Assembly: GCA_003215335.1 (NCBI GenBank) | Contig: QCKM01000003.1 | Span: forward strand, 32,001-96,000 | DNA length: 64,000 nucleotides | Source: Prochlorococcus sp. AG-409-P01 | GTDB lineage: Bacteria; Cyanobacteriota; Cyanobacteriia; PCC-6307; Cyanobiaceae | Direction: 5' to 3' | Part shown: piece after piece, positions 1-9,644 of the stretch | Position numbering within the stretch: the first letter of the stretch is position 1 | Layout: each line of letters starts with the position of its first letter | The notes under the pieces: generated by a model | Told to the model about the DNA's origin: nothing | The model's input: the letters and a program-made list of their open reading frames with translations, nothing else | The model's database searches: none | Translations under genes and position numbers: made by a program

Positions 1-59
1 TCAATAACGGTTAATTGTCCATAGCTTTCACCAATTCGATTGCGAGGTTTGCGTGGCAT
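1..59 (-). CDS. 5' end of an unidentified gene leaving the left edge
   Basis: An ATG on the minus strand (complement of 57-59) opens a frame that stays open to the first base of the window. The 19 visible residues start [19 protein letters not shown]. They are basic and then carry a G-x(3)-Y-G-x-L-T-V-I pattern, which I associate with the start of small zinc-binding or HNH-type proteins seen in phages and bacteria; that link is from memory and weak. The gene is divergent from argG, with 186 bases between the two starts. Too little is visible to assign a function, and the frame could still be chance. Confidence 0.5.
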   Translation of the reverse strand, partial: MPRKPRNRIGESYGQLTVI

Positions 60-245
60 TTTTTGATTTCAGGATTTTTTTGTTTTGGGCGACCAATATT
101 CAAGAAGCTTTTGAATTTGGATTTTTTAGTAGATGCTCATTCTCAATTAAATTTGGAGTCTGCCATCAAGATTTGTCCCACTTGGTTATTGGGACACAAT
201 CAAGCGAATGACAGAACTAAAACCTTGTTATCTGGAGTTCATCTG

Positions 246-1451
246 ATGGGGCGTGCGAAGAAAGCTGTGCTTGCTTATTCAGGAGGGGTAGACACTAGTG
301 TTTGCATTCCTTACCTCCGACAAGAGTGGGGGGTCGACGAAGTCATCACTTTTGCGGCTGATCTTGGACAGGGCGATGAGTTAGAGCCTATTCGTCTCAA
401 AGCTCTTCAGGCAGGTGCAATTAAGTCTGTTGTCAGTGATTTGATTCAGCCTTTTATTGAAGAGTTTGCTTTTCCTGCAATTAGAGCCAACGGGCTTTAT
501 GAAGGCAAATATCCACTTTCTACGGCATTAGCTCGTCCTTTGATTGCGCGTCAATTAGTTGAATTGGCAAGAGAAGAGGGTGCTGACGCTGTTGCCCATG
601 GTTGTACCGGGAAAGGAAATGATCAGGTTCGTTTTGATGTTGCAATAGCTTCTCTTGCACCTGAGTTAAAAGTGCTTACTCCAGCGAGGGAATGGGGGAT
701 GAGCAGGGAGCAAACGATTGCGTATGGAGAACGTTGTGGTATTCCTGCTCCAGTTAGCAAAGAATCTCCTTACTCGATTGATTTGAATTTGTTAGGGAGA
801 AGCATTGAGGCCGGTTCTTTGGAGGATCCAATGACTCCTCCTTTGGAAGAGGTATTTGCAATTACTTCATCAATAAATAAGGCTCCAGATCATGGGCAAG
901 AGATAGAGATTGGCTTTGAAAAAGGTAATCCTGTATCTATAGATGGTGTGAGATTACAACCTGTTGATTTGATTCGTGAGGCCAATACTTTGGCTGGGAT
1001 GCATGGTTTTGGACGGTTAGACTTAATTGAGAATCGGGTGGTTGGAATTAAGAGTAGGGAGATTTATGAAACACCTGGTTTGTTGCTTTTGATTCGTGCT
1101 CATCAGGAACTGGAAAGTTTGACTTTGGCCGCAGATGTACTGCGAATTAAAAATCAACTTGAAAGGCAATGGGCTGATTTGGTTTATCAAGGTCTTTGGT
1201 TTGGACCTTTAAAAGAGGCTCTTGATTGTTTTATGGATAAAACTCAGGAGGACGTAAATGGTGTAGTTAAGATTAAGCTTCATAAAGGAAATGCGACTGT
1301 AATTGGCCGAAGCTCAACCTCTAGTAGCCTTTATATGCCTGATCTGGCCACATATGGTATTAATGATAAGTTTGATCATAGAGCTGCAGAAGGGTTCATT
1401 TATATTTGGGGCCTCCCAGTACGAATCTGGTCTAAAATTAGACGTATTTAG
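246..1451 (+). CDS. argG: Argininosuccinate synthase
   Basis: Joins citrulline and aspartate with ATP to make argininosuccinate, the penultimate step of cytoplasmic arginine synthesis. The ATP-pyrophosphatase loop SGGVDTS is at residues 12-18, and later conserved stretches such as [10 protein letters not shown] and [11 protein letters not shown] are present. At 401 residues the length is normal. The frame is open for 77 more codons upstream, but the ATG at 246 begins the conserved core ([14 protein letters not shown]), so the upstream part is treated as leader. The leader 60-245 shows no other convincing gene. The gene is convergent with rpsF, 50 bases between stops. Confidence 0.96.
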   Translation: MGRAKKAVLAYSGGVDTSVCIPYLRQEWGVDEVITFAADLGQGDELEPIRLKALQAGAIKSVVSDLIQPFIEEFAFPAIRANGLYEGKYPLSTALARPLIARQLVELAREEGADAVAHGCTGKGNDQVRFDVAIASLAPELKVLTPAREWGMSREQTIAYGERCGIPAPVSKESPYSIDLNLLGRSIEAGSLEDPMTPPLEEVFAITSSINKAPDHGQEIEIGFEKGNPVSIDGVRLQPVDLIREANTLAGMHGFGRLDLIENRVVGIKSREIYETPGLLLLIRAHQELESLTLAADVLRIKNQLERQWADLVYQGLWFGPLKEALDCFMDKTQEDVNGVVKIKLHKGNATVIGRSSTSSSLYMPDLATYGINDKFDHRAAEGFIYIWGLPVRIWSKIRRI

Positions 1452-1501
1452 ATTTAAATTTGTTTAGCAGATTAAAAAGTAATTCAATCAATTAGTTTCT
1501 T

Positions 1502-1909
1502 CTATTCTTCATTTTTGGCTTCTGTTTCTTTTTCTTTGGTAGATTCTTCTGAATCATTTGATTCAGAAGAATCAGTTTTTTCGCTAGTTTGTGAAACCCT
1601 TGGTGCAGGTAGAGGGCCTTCTTGCTTTACCGTTAGATAGCGAATTACGTCTTCACTTAGGCGCATTGCTTTTTCTATAGTTTTAACTTGTTGGCCATCT
1701 CCTTTGTGACTGAGTTGCACATAAATTCCTTCTTTGTGCTTGGAGATTGTATATGCAAGTCTTCTCTTCCCTCGCATTTGGCTGTCCAGAACTTCTGCTC
1801 CAGCTTTTGTAACTAGGTCACTGTATTTAGTTACATGACTTTCGACTTCTTCTTCCGGGATGTCCGGACGAAGGATGTACATGGTTTCGTAGTAAGGCTG
1901 ATCAGTCAT
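1502..1909 (-). CDS. rpsF: 30S ribosomal protein S6
   Basis: Small-subunit protein that binds 16S rRNA in the central domain next to S18. The first ~100 residues are the S6 fold ([17 protein letters not shown], then [20 protein letters not shown]). The 135-residue protein ends in an acidic Ser/Glu-rich tail of about 35 residues, an extension commonly seen in cyanobacterial S6. The tail is encoded across a perfect 32-bp palindrome (1542-1573). The gene is the last in a minus-strand row with the Tic20-like gene and aroE, and is convergent with argG. Confidence 0.96.
   Translation of the reverse strand: MTDQPYYETMYILRPDIPEEEVESHVTKYSDLVTKAGAEVLDSQMRGKRRLAYTISKHKEGIYVQLSHKGDGQQVKTIEKAMRLSEDVIRYLTVKQEGPLPAPRVSQTSEKTDSSESNDSEESTKEKETEAKNEE
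1542..1581 (+). terminator. Perfect 15-bp-arm hairpin followed by six T, possible argG terminator
   Basis: Arms 1542-1556 (GATTCTTCTGAATCA) and 1559-1573 are exact reverse complements separated by two T. On the plus strand the hairpin is followed by a T run at 1576-1581, the layout of an intrinsic terminator for argG transcripts. It lies inside the 3' coding end of rpsF on the other strand, where it encodes part of the Ser/Glu tail. The low-GC stem makes termination uncertain. Confidence 0.45.
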
Positions 1910-1985
1910 GACGTTCTCCGACTAGGTCTGAGGGCTCATCGAAATGAGCGACGGAACACCCACAATATCCTTTTGTTGGTCTGTT

Positions 1986-2450
1986 TCAGTAAAGCTGCAT
2001 CTTTACTGCTTGACTTATGCCTGGGAGATCCGGCTCTTTTCCTCTAATACATTCGATTAGAGCGAAAAGCATGATTGCCAGAATTGCAATAAGGATGGTG
2101 CTTGAAAGACTTCTGATAAGGAGAGCGTTGCCAAATGGTTGAAGCAGGATTTGAAAGGCATAGCTAAGCAACACAATGGATATATCAATCAATAGAGCTT
2201 GCAGGGTGTTGAAACGGAGGAAATAAGGAATTTTTGGATTTCTTACAACTGCGATAAAGAGAAGCAAAAATAGGATCAAGCTTCCAAAAGGAATTGTTTG
2301 TTCAAAAATTACTAATGGAAGTACTGGTAATGAAAGCCATTGCAGTAAGGGAAACTCTATAAATAAGTTTCTGCCAAATGGAATCGCGTCACTCCAAGGT
2401 AGTAGATATACCAGTATTCCTAGAATTCTTTGCCAGATGGGGATCAGCAT
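1986..2450 (-). CDS. Tic20/Ycf60-like membrane protein
   Basis: A 154-residue integral membrane protein with about four hydrophobic segments, starting MLIPIWQRILGILVYLLPWSDAI. The pattern (short N-terminus, first helix ending LPWSDA-PFG, then FLRFNTLQALLIDI) matches the Tic20 family as I know it, whose plastid members belong to the inner-envelope protein import machinery. The role of the cyanobacterial proteins is unsettled. It lies between aroE and rpsF on the same strand, 24 bases after aroE. Confidence 0.8.
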   Translation of the reverse strand: MLIPIWQRILGILVYLLPWSDAIPFGRNLFIEFPLLQWLSLPVLPLVIFEQTIPFGSLILFLLLFIAVVRNPKIPYFLRFNTLQALLIDISIVLLSYAFQILLQPFGNALLIRSLSSTILIAILAIMLFALIECIRGKEPDLPGISQAVKMQLY

Positions 2451-2474
2451 GAAAGATGATTTCTTGAGTTGTGA

Positions 2475-3386
2475 TTAATTATTTAAGGAACTTTGGGCCG
2501 CTTCTCTCATTTTGTTGACAGGGACATCCCTCGTTCCACTCCAGAGTCTTAATGATGAAGCCCCTTGTTGTACCAACATTTCTAATCCGTTAATGCAATG
2601 AAAGCCTCGTTTTGCGCCCCAAGCAAGCCAAGGAGATGGGTTTGGAGTGTAGATCAGGTCATACAGAGTCGTTTGAGGAGACACCTCATCCCAAATATTG
2701 GGTCCTAAGGGTATGTCATTTTGTTTTGAAATTTCATTAGATTTAGTTGTCATTCCAACAGGTGTTGCATTCACGATGAGATCAGCCTTTTTTAGTTGGT
2801 TTGATAAAGATCTATCTTCTTGAAAAAAACCTGCGATTTTTGTAATAGGTTCTCCTCTTTCAGTTTTAGAGGTGTTGAGCTGTACATCGTTTAAAAATCT
2901 TTTCAAGGAGTCAGGATTTCTGCTCACAATCGAGATTTTTGCAAAACGAAGCTCTTCTAGCCCTGCCACAACTGCTTTTGCGCTTCCACCACAGCCAATT
3001 ATTACTGCGTTAAGCCCCTCCCAATTTTGCGAGTTTTTTTTAAGAGGGCTAACAAATCCTTCTACATCAGTGTTTGTTCCAATCCAGCCTTCTTGATCAT
3101 TTGGTAGCAGGGTATTTACCGCTCCAATTTTTTGGGCTAGCGGAGTTAATTCGGCGCACATTTTTGCCACACTTTGTTTGTGCGGGATTGTGACGTTGAG
3201 ACCAATAAAATTAAGTCCTCGTAATGCGTTTAGAACGTTTTCTAAGTCGCCTGAAGAGCAATGAAGTGGAAGGTAGGACCAGTTGAGACCCATGTCTATT
3301 AACGCAGCATTGTGCATTGCTGGAGATAGGGAATGCTCTACTGGTTGACCAAGAAGGCCTAAAAGTCTTGTTTTGCCGTCAATCAT
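2475..3386 (-). CDS. aroE: Shikimate dehydrogenase
   Basis: NADPH-dependent reduction of 3-dehydroshikimate to shikimate in the chorismate pathway. Seen in the 303-residue protein: the N-terminal substrate motif (EHSLSPAMHNAA), the catalytic NVTIPHKQ lysine region near residue 70, the NTDVEGF segment, and the glycine-rich nucleotide loop GCGGSAKAV. The C-terminal GLEMLVQQGA helix is typical. First gene of a minus-strand row (aroE, Tic20-like, rpsF), divergent from dnaK across 129 bases. A DAHP synthase of the same pathway lies about 10 kb downstream. Confidence 0.95.
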   Translation of the reverse strand: MIDGKTRLLGLLGQPVEHSLSPAMHNAALIDMGLNWSYLPLHCSSGDLENVLNALRGLNFIGLNVTIPHKQSVAKMCAELTPLAQKIGAVNTLLPNDQEGWIGTNTDVEGFVSPLKKNSQNWEGLNAVIIGCGGSAKAVVAGLEELRFAKISIVSRNPDSLKRFLNDVQLNTSKTERGEPITKIAGFFQEDRSLSNQLKKADLIVNATPVGMTTKSNEISKQNDIPLGPNIWDEVSPQTTLYDLIYTPNPSPWLAWGAKRGFHCINGLEMLVQQGASSLRLWSGTRDVPVNKMREAAQSSLNN

Positions 3387-3515
3387 TACTTTCTTTTTAT
3401 TGATTTATACCAGCGCGGGTGGCTATCTGTTCGGGAACCACACCTCGCATCAAAGTGCCCTCACTGTCGAGGATGCAGATGTTCAAGTTAGAGATTTTTT
3501 AGGAGTTGGCTACCA

Positions 3516-5423
3516 ATGGGCAAGGTTGTTGGGATTGACCTTGGAACCACGAACAGCTGTGTTGCTGTCATGGAGGGGGGTAAGCCCACCGTGATTGCTA
3601 ATGCAGAAGGGTTTCGCACTACTCCTTCGGTGGTTGCATATACCAAAAATCAGGATCAGTTGGTTGGTCAAATTGCTAAGCGACAGGCTGTAATGAATCC
3701 AGAAAATACTTTTTATTCTGCTAAGCGCTTTGTTGGTCGTAGGGTAGATGAGGTTAATGAAGAGTCTAAAGAAGTCAGCTATGGAGTTGAGAAGTCAGGA
3801 TCGAAGCTTAAATTGAAATGTCCAGTTCTTGATAAGCAATTTTCTCCAGAAGAAGTTAGTGCACAAGTTTTGCGTAAATTATCTGAAGATGCTGGTAAAT
3901 ATTTAGGTGAAAATGTAAGTCAGGCTGTGATAACTGTTCCTGCTTATTTTAATGATTCTCAGAGACAGGCAACTAAAGATGCAGGAAAGATTGCAGGTTT
4001 GGAGGTTTTACGCATTATCAATGAGCCCACAGCAGCAGCTCTTGCTTATGGTTTAGATAAGAAAAGTAATGAACGCATTCTTGTTTTTGATCTTGGTGGA
4101 GGCACTTTTGACGTCTCAGTTTTAGAAGTTGGTGATGGGGTCTTTGAAGTTCTTTCTACATCTGGAGATACACATCTTGGTGGTGATGACTTTGACAAAG
4201 TCATTGTTGACCATTTGGCAGAGACTTTTAAAGGCAACGAGGGCATTGATCTGCGTCAAGATAAGCAGGCTTTACAGCGTCTTACTGAGGCCGCTGAAAA
4301 GGCAAAAATCGAACTTTCTAGTGCAACACAAAGTGAGATTAATCTGCCTTTTATTACTGCCACTCCTGAAGGTCCCAAGCATCTAGACCTCACCCTCACT
4401 CGTGGCAAATTTGAAGAATTGGCCTCCAAGCTTATAGATCGTTGCAGAGTTCCTGTTGAACAGGCTCTCAAAGACGCCAAGCTTTCTTCAGGAGAGCTTG
4501 ATGAGATTGTGATGGTTGGTGGTTCTACACGAATGCCTTCTGTTCAGGAGCTAGTTAAAAGAGTCACTGGTAAAGATCCAAATCAAACTGTTAATCCTGA
4601 TGAAGTAGTTGCTGTAGGTGCGGCTATTCAAGGGGGTGTTTTGGCTGGGGAAGTTAAGGACATCCTTTTGCTTGACGTTACGCCGCTTTCTTTAGGAGTT
4701 GAGACTCTTGGTGGTGTTATGACCAAGATGATTCCCCGCAATACAACTGTTCCGACAAAGAAAGCTGAGACTTATTCCACAGCTGTAGATGGCCAAACCA
4801 ATGTGGAAATTCATGTTCTTCAAGGAGAGCGTGAGATGGCTTCTGATAACAAGAGTTTGGGAACTTTTCGACTTGATGGAATACCTCCTGCCCCTAGAGG
4901 TGTGCCTCAAATTGAAGTGACGTTTGATATTGATGCAAATGGAATTCTTAGTGTCACCGCTAAAGACAAGGGGAGTGGTAAGGAGCAGAGCATTTCAATT
5001 ACTGGCGCCTCAACATTGTCTGAAAAAGAAGTTGAGAATATGGTCAAGGATGCTGAAACTAATGCTTCTGCAGACAAGGAGAAAAGAGAGCGGATTGATA
5101 TCAAGAATCAGGCTGAAACACTTGTCTATCAAGTTGAGAAACAGCTTGAGGAACTTGGTGACAAGGTTGATTCAGATGCAAAATCTAAGGTTGAAGATAA
5201 GCGTCTTAAGTTAAAAGATGCTGCTGAAAAAGATGACTTTGAAGCTATGAAATCTTTGATCGAGGAACTTCAACAAGAACTTTATACTTTGGGTGCCTCT
5301 GTTTATCAGCAGGGTGGTGCACCTGATGTGTCTTCCAATGATGCTTCTGAAGGTGCTTCTTCTGGTCCAGATTCAAGTGCTGGTGATGATGTTATAGATG
5401 CTGAATTCACTGAGACCAAATAG
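3516..5423 (+). CDS. dnaK: Molecular chaperone DnaK (Hsp70)
   Basis: ATP-driven folding chaperone working with DnaJ and GrpE in the cytoplasm. The 635-residue protein begins [18 protein letters not shown] (Hsp70 phosphate-1 motif at residues 6-14), has the [10 protein letters not shown] loop, a normal substrate-binding domain ([14 protein letters not shown]) and the acidic DDVIDAEF tail. Length and sequence resemble cyanobacterial DnaK2, the main housekeeping paralogue; that subtype call is an inference. GGAG lies shortly before the ATG. I found no CIRCE-type repeat in the 129-base promoter region. The 3' end overlaps the convergent FAD gene by 17 bases. Confidence 0.97.
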   Translation: MGKVVGIDLGTTNSCVAVMEGGKPTVIANAEGFRTTPSVVAYTKNQDQLVGQIAKRQAVMNPENTFYSAKRFVGRRVDEVNEESKEVSYGVEKSGSKLKLKCPVLDKQFSPEEVSAQVLRKLSEDAGKYLGENVSQAVITVPAYFNDSQRQATKDAGKIAGLEVLRIINEPTAAALAYGLDKKSNERILVFDLGGGTFDVSVLEVGDGVFEVLSTSGDTHLGGDDFDKVIVDHLAETFKGNEGIDLRQDKQALQRLTEAAEKAKIELSSATQSEINLPFITATPEGPKHLDLTLTRGKFEELASKLIDRCRVPVEQALKDAKLSSGELDEIVMVGGSTRMPSVQELVKRVTGKDPNQTVNPDEVVAVGAAIQGGVLAGEVKDILLLDVTPLSLGVETLGGVMTKMIPRNTTVPTKKAETYSTAVDGQTNVEIHVLQGEREMASDNKSLGTFRLDGIPPAPRGVPQIEVTFDIDANGILSVTAKDKGSGKEQSISITGASTLSEKEVENMVKDAETNASADKEKRERIDIKNQAETLVYQVEKQLEELGDKVDSDAKSKVEDKRLKLKDAAEKDDFEAMKSLIEELQQELYTLGASVYQQGGAPDVSSNDASEGASSGPDSSAGDDVIDAEFTETK

Positions 5424-6564
5424 ATTTACTTTCTTCGTTGATATTTCTACCTACCCATTCGGCTGTGGCAGGAGTTAGCAAAATACCATTTTTGTAGTGC
5501 CCTGTAGCTAGTATCAAGCCTGGTTCTAGCTTTTCTAACAGAGGTGCAGGCCGATTGATAGGTTGACTGCGAAAACCATGCCATTTCTTTATCACTGTCG
5601 AATCTTTTAGCCAATCAGGTGCATTTCCGTTGAGATCTTTTAAGTTTTGAAATTTTAAAAAATCTGGATATTCTCCTTGTTCAACAGTTGCACCTATTAA
5701 AAGCCTATTGTTTCCATTCGGTATTAAATTTATGCCGTTTATTGAAAGGACTGCGGGCCAACCTGACCAATTAATTGTGTTGTTTGAGGATTGTATTTCT
5801 ACTTCTAAAACTTGTCCTAATACGGGTGCGAGAGGAAGGCTATAGCCTAAAGGTTGAAGTAAGGCTTCACTTTCATTTGCAGCACAGATAACAATAGTTT
5901 CAAATTTCTGAGCTGATCCATCTGCAAGATGAAGTCGCCATTTAGAATCTGAGCCTGAGGATATTTTTTCGATGTGAAGAACGGATGAACTTATTGTCTG
6001 AACGTTGAGTTTCTTCATCGCAATTTCTAGACATTTTTTTAGGCTTAGGCTGTCTATACGACCATCACGATTTGAGATCAGCCCTCCATACTTTGTTTGT
6101 GGCCAGGATTTACTTTGTTTGTTAGAGATCTGATGTTTTAAGAGCTCTATTCCTAAATGGCTACGTGTTTTGCTCAGCTCATTCATTAAAGATGCTTCTG
6201 CCTCTGAATTGGCTAATTGGATTAAGGGGTGATTGATTTTTAGTGGACATGAGATTTGGTTCAATTTTGTTACCCAGGTCGGCCATAAATGCATACTCCT
6301 TTCTCTTAGATGCCAGGCTCTGCCTGTTGAACGACGAAAGACATAGCCCATCAGTACGCCTAATGAAGCGTTTGTTCCTGAGCGCTTTCCTGATTGCTTT
6401 ACTGGTTGACTTATTTGTGGATCAATGAGAGTTACATCATATCCAAGCTCTGACAGATGCCAGGCAGTGCCAGAGCCAACTGCACCAGCGCCGATAATCG
6501 CAATTGTTTGAGTCAGCTTTTTATCAGGGGAAGAAGCTCTTTGTCTTTGATTGTTCAAGATCAC
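5407..6564 (-). CDS. FAD-dependent amine/glycine oxidase-like protein
   Basis: DAO-family flavoprotein of about 385 residues. The Rossmann motif [17 protein letters not shown] lies near the N-terminus. The C-terminal part has [21 protein letters not shown], the flavin-binding end seen in ThiO-type glycine oxidases and related enzymes that oxidise small amines. The substrate cannot be told from sequence; thiamine-pathway ThiO is one possibility. The listed start is GTG and places about 19 residues before the Rossmann fold, so a later start is possible. The stop overlaps the end of dnaK by 17 bases (tail to tail). Confidence 0.8.
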   Translation of the reverse strand: MILNNQRQRASSPDKKLTQTIAIIGAGAVGSGTAWHLSELGYDVTLIDPQISQPVKQSGKRSGTNASLGVLMGYVFRRSTGRAWHLRERSMHLWPTWVTKLNQISCPLKINHPLIQLANSEAEASLMNELSKTRSHLGIELLKHQISNKQSKSWPQTKYGGLISNRDGRIDSLSLKKCLEIAMKKLNVQTISSSVLHIEKISSGSDSKWRLHLADGSAQKFETIVICAANESEALLQPLGYSLPLAPVLGQVLEVEIQSSNNTINWSGWPAVLSINGINLIPNGNNRLLIGATVEQGEYPDFLKFQNLKDLNGNAPDWLKDSTVIKKWHGFRSQPINRPAPLLEKLEPGLILATGHYKNGILLTPATAEWVGRNINEESKSIWSQ

Positions 6565-6715
6565 TATTATTGAAGCAAGTTTTAAACACCTCCAACAAGG
6601 TTGATGATTTGATTGCCACAGTTCTAAGCCTTGAATATTTTCGTTCAGCTAGAGCTTTCTGGATTGTTTTTGGTTGGCTTCTCATTTTGTATAGCAATAA
6701 AACTGCTTTATTTGC

Positions 6716-8062
6716 ATGAATGCTCTTGTTTGGATGTTGAAAGGGAGGCCTGCTCTTAGTGATGCACGGGGTTGGGTTGCATTCCAAGCAGGATTGTTCT
6801 TGCTGCCTTCCAGTGCTTTTTTGGGAGGATTGTTTTTTATTGTTTCTCTAGTTCTTGGGAGTTGTGGACGGCCGAAACCTTTTTGGGCTGATCGATGGAA
6901 TTGGCCATTTTTGATTGCAGCTTTTTTAATGTTGTTGGGTTGCTTTACAGCTTATTCAGGTTGGTTGGCTTTTATAGGATTAGGGAATTGGATACCATTT
7001 TTTTGGGCTTTTTGGGCTTTTCAGCCTTATTTGCTTACGGGTGTAGCCAGAAGACGTTGTGCACTTTGGTTGGTTGCTGGATCAGTCCCAGTAGTCATTA
7101 CTGGATTAGGCCAACTCTGGTTGGGGTGGCAAGGTCCTTGGGAATTGTTTGGTGGCTTGATCGTTTGGTTTATGGCAGCAGGAGGAGAACCGTCAGGTCG
7201 TTTGTCAGGCTTATTTGATTACGCAAATATTGCTGGTGCTTGGTTGGCATTGGTTTGGCCGTTTTGTTTGGCAGCGTTGCTTCAACCTGGTTTGCGTAGA
7301 CGTTTTCGCAGTTTGGTTTTTTTATTGACTTGTTTAATGGTAATTGCCTTAGTGCTTACAAATTCTCGTAATGCTTGGGGTGGGTTGATTTTCGCTGTTC
7401 CTTTTGTTCTTGGATCAGCTTCTTGGACTTGGCTTTTGCCATTATTTGCTTTGTTTCTTTTGCCAGTTGTTTGTGCAACTCTGCCAGGTATTCCTTTAGA
7501 TCTCCAGAATTGGTCACGTGAGTTTGTACCAGAGTCAATTTGGTCACGTTTAAATGACATGCAATATTCCCATCAAAGAGCATTGGCATCTACTCGTCTG
7601 AGCCAATGGGGTGTAGCTATTAAATTGTTTTTAGAAAGACCTTGGTTGGGTTGGGGTGCTGCTGCCTTCTCTGTTTTATATCCACTTCGCACGGGTCAAT
7701 GGCATGGACATGCACATAATCTGCCTTTGGAGTTGACCGTAAGCCATGGCTTTTTGGTGGCACTACTTCTTGTAGGGGTGATTTTAGGTTTATTGATTAC
7801 TACTCTTAGATGGGGAGTACTCTCTCAAGTAGCCATTAAACAAAATGGTGCAAGTATTGCTTTTTTTGATCGAGCTTGGTGGACGGCTACTTTTATACTA
7901 GTTCTGCTTCATGGTGCTGATATGCCATTTTTTGATAGTCGGATTAATCTTGTCGGTTGGATACTTTTGGCTGGATTGAGATGCATGATTCTTGAATATC
8001 AGATGTTTCAGAATAGCCAGATAGAGCTTGTTGATGATGTGCAATCAATTGCTCATGTTTAA
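6716..8062 (+). CDS. IctB-like / O-antigen ligase-type membrane protein
   Basis: A 448-residue polytopic membrane protein with ten or more hydrophobic segments. It carries the Wzy_C-type signature region (LVLTNSRNAWGG, then GWGAAAFSVLYP and HGHAHNLPLELTVSHGF), placing it in the O-antigen ligase/polymerase superfamily. The cyanobacterial branch is known as IctB, once proposed as a bicarbonate transporter; that function is disputed, so the symbol is left empty. The ATG at 6716 overlaps the stop of a short upstream frame (ATGA). The 3' end overlaps the convergent radical SAM gene by 119 bases. Confidence 0.8.
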   Translation: MNALVWMLKGRPALSDARGWVAFQAGLFLLPSSAFLGGLFFIVSLVLGSCGRPKPFWADRWNWPFLIAAFLMLLGCFTAYSGWLAFIGLGNWIPFFWAFWAFQPYLLTGVARRRCALWLVAGSVPVVITGLGQLWLGWQGPWELFGGLIVWFMAAGGEPSGRLSGLFDYANIAGAWLALVWPFCLAALLQPGLRRRFRSLVFLLTCLMVIALVLTNSRNAWGGLIFAVPFVLGSASWTWLLPLFALFLLPVVCATLPGIPLDLQNWSREFVPESIWSRLNDMQYSHQRALASTRLSQWGVAIKLFLERPWLGWGAAAFSVLYPLRTGQWHGHAHNLPLELTVSHGFLVALLLVGVILGLLITTLRWGVLSQVAIKQNGASIAFFDRAWWTATFILVLLHGADMPFFDSRINLVGWILLAGLRCMILEYQMFQNSQIELVDDVQSIAHV

Positions 8063-9644
8063 GAGGACCTTCTAAATGCATCCAAGGCAGTATTGTTGAA
8101 GTTTCCCAGGATTCAAAAATAATTTTTTCCCAGGGGGGAGGTTTTGGAAGATGCATGAGTGGATTATTTGTTTCCCAAAAAAACTCCCCCCGTGAAGCTT
8201 TGTATATTTGTTTCCATTGTCCGAGACTGTTTTGAGAACCTCGGACGGCGGCTATTACAGGAGCTAATCGACGGTCGCTTCGAGAAATTAGTGTTTGAAT
8301 AATGCTCCATCCAAAGCTTTCTGGTCTTACTTCAATGCCTTTTGACTTTAGTTTTTTGCTTAGGATTTTTAGTCTTTTCTTTGCATCAGGATTTACTCCT
8401 TCCCATTGAAAGGGTGTATGGGCTTTAGGAACAAATGTGCTGACTCCTAATGTAAGGCGAAGACCAGGAGTTGACTGTTTTAATTTCAGCATTAGATTCA
8501 TTGTCGCTTCAATATCTGTTTCTTGTTCGGTAGGTAGTCCAACCATTCCGTAAAGTTTTAGACCTGTTAAACCTCCTTCATGGATATATTTTGTTGCTCT
8601 GAAGATTTCTTCTTCAGAGAGTTTTTTATTTATGATTGTTCTTATGCGTTGACTACCACTTTCTATTGCCATAGTTAGGGATTTGTTGCCATGTTTGCTA
8701 AGTATTTTGCTTAATTCTGAAGTCACAGTTGAAGCTCTTACGGAACTAACGCTTAACCTGATGTCACTAAATTGCTCTTTGTTGATCCATCTCAGCAGTT
8801 CTGTAAATTGTGGGTGCTGGGTTACTGATGCTCCTAAAAGTCCAATGCGTTTGGTAGCCGTCAACCCTTTTTCTATGGCAGGTATCAGGCCTTCTTCTAG
8901 AGGAGGTGTTCGAAAGGGAAGTGTAAGGTAACTTGCCAAACAAAAACGGCACATTTCTGGGCAGCTACGAACTACTTCTACCATGTGGATATTGGGCCAT
9001 GCAGCCTCAGGTGTAATTACTGCAGAATGATTGAGTGTTTTTTCTCGCCAGGTTTGTTTGTGTATTGATGCAGGAATGGCAGTAGTTAGAGGTTTAACCC
9101 CAATCAAATTGCCTTCAGGTGAGTATTGGGGTTCATAAAGGCTAGGTATGTATATTCCTGGGATTTGTGCAAGATATTCTAATCTCTCAGTCCGTTGTAG
9201 ACCTTTTGTTTTGTGTAGGGATTCAATGAATGTAGGAACTAATTGTTCACCATCCCCCAATAAAATTACATCAAAAAATGGTGCCATTGGTTCAGGATTG
9301 GCGGTTAAAACAGGACCCCCTCCAAAAACAATTGGCTCATTTTCTTTTCTTTGACTACTCCATAGTGGTATGTGTTGTTCCTCAAGAAGATCTAGTAAGA
9401 CTGGCCCATCTAGCTCCCAGCTCAGTGACAATCCAAATAACTCACATTTTCGATGAGGGGCGTCTCCTTGATCAGTAAATAAACGTCTTACATCAACATC
9501 ATCTCTTTGCGAAAGAGTGGACCAAATAATTTGATATCCAAGACTTGTTATGCCAACTGTATAAGTACTGGGGAATGCCAGAACTGTTTTCAGCGCTCCA
9601 GGTTTTGGAGGGACAGGCTTAAAAAGGAGTGTTTCTTTTTTCAG
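7944..9644 (-). CDS. Radical SAM protein with B12-binding-like N-terminus, probable CTG start
   Basis: A 566-residue protein if it starts at the CTG at 9644-9642. The iron-sulfur motif C-x3-C-x2-C falls at about 228, 232 and 235 (SCPEMCRFC). The preceding 200 residues resemble the B12-binding/Rossmann part of the family (AFPSTYTVGITSLGYQ, LFTDQGDAP, LFGLSLSWELDGP, VFGGGPVLTANPEP). The first ATG/GTG/TTG is a TTG at 9431, which would delete the conserved first ~70 residues. The frame is open upstream to a stop at 9672-9674 with no canonical start, but the CTG forms CTGA with the stop of the ClC gene, suggesting coupled translation. Related cyanobacterial proteins that I recall are longer and carry an extra C-terminal domain. 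Substrate unknown. Confidence 0.85.
   Translation of the reverse strand: MKKETLLFKPVPPKPGALKTVLAFPSTYTVGITSLGYQIIWSTLSQRDDVDVRRLFTDQGDAPHRKCELFGLSLSWELDGPVLLDLLEEQHIPLWSSQRKENEPIVFGGGPVLTANPEPMAPFFDVILLGDGEQLVPTFIESLHKTKGLQRTERLEYLAQIPGIYIPSLYEPQYSPEGNLIGVKPLTTAIPASIHKQTWREKTLNHSAVITPEAAWPNIHMVEVVRSCPEMCRFCLASYLTLPFRTPPLEEGLIPAIEKGLTATKRIGLLGASVTQHPQFTELLRWINKEQFSDIRLSVSSVRASTVTSELSKILSKHGNKSLTMAIESGSQRIRTIINKKLSEEEIFRATKYIHEGGLTGLKLYGMVGLPTEQETDIEATMNLMLKLKQSTPGLRLTLGVSTFVPKAHTPFQWEGVNPDAKKRLKILSKKLKSKGIEVRPESFGWSIIQTLISRSDRRLAPVIAAVRGSQNSLGQWKQIYKASRGEFFWETNNPLMHLPKPPPWEKIIFESWETSTILPWMHLEGPLKHEQLIAHHQQALSGYSETSDIQESCISIQPKVSNRQD

Noticed and set aside
6524-6685. 53-codon minus-strand frame (MRSQPKTIQKAL onward) upstream of the FAD gene, and a plus-strand frame ending in ATGA at 6716
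   Set aside because: The two frames lie on opposite strands of the same DNA, neither has a ribosome site, and the minus one overlaps the FAD gene by 41 bases. At most one could be real and I cannot choose.
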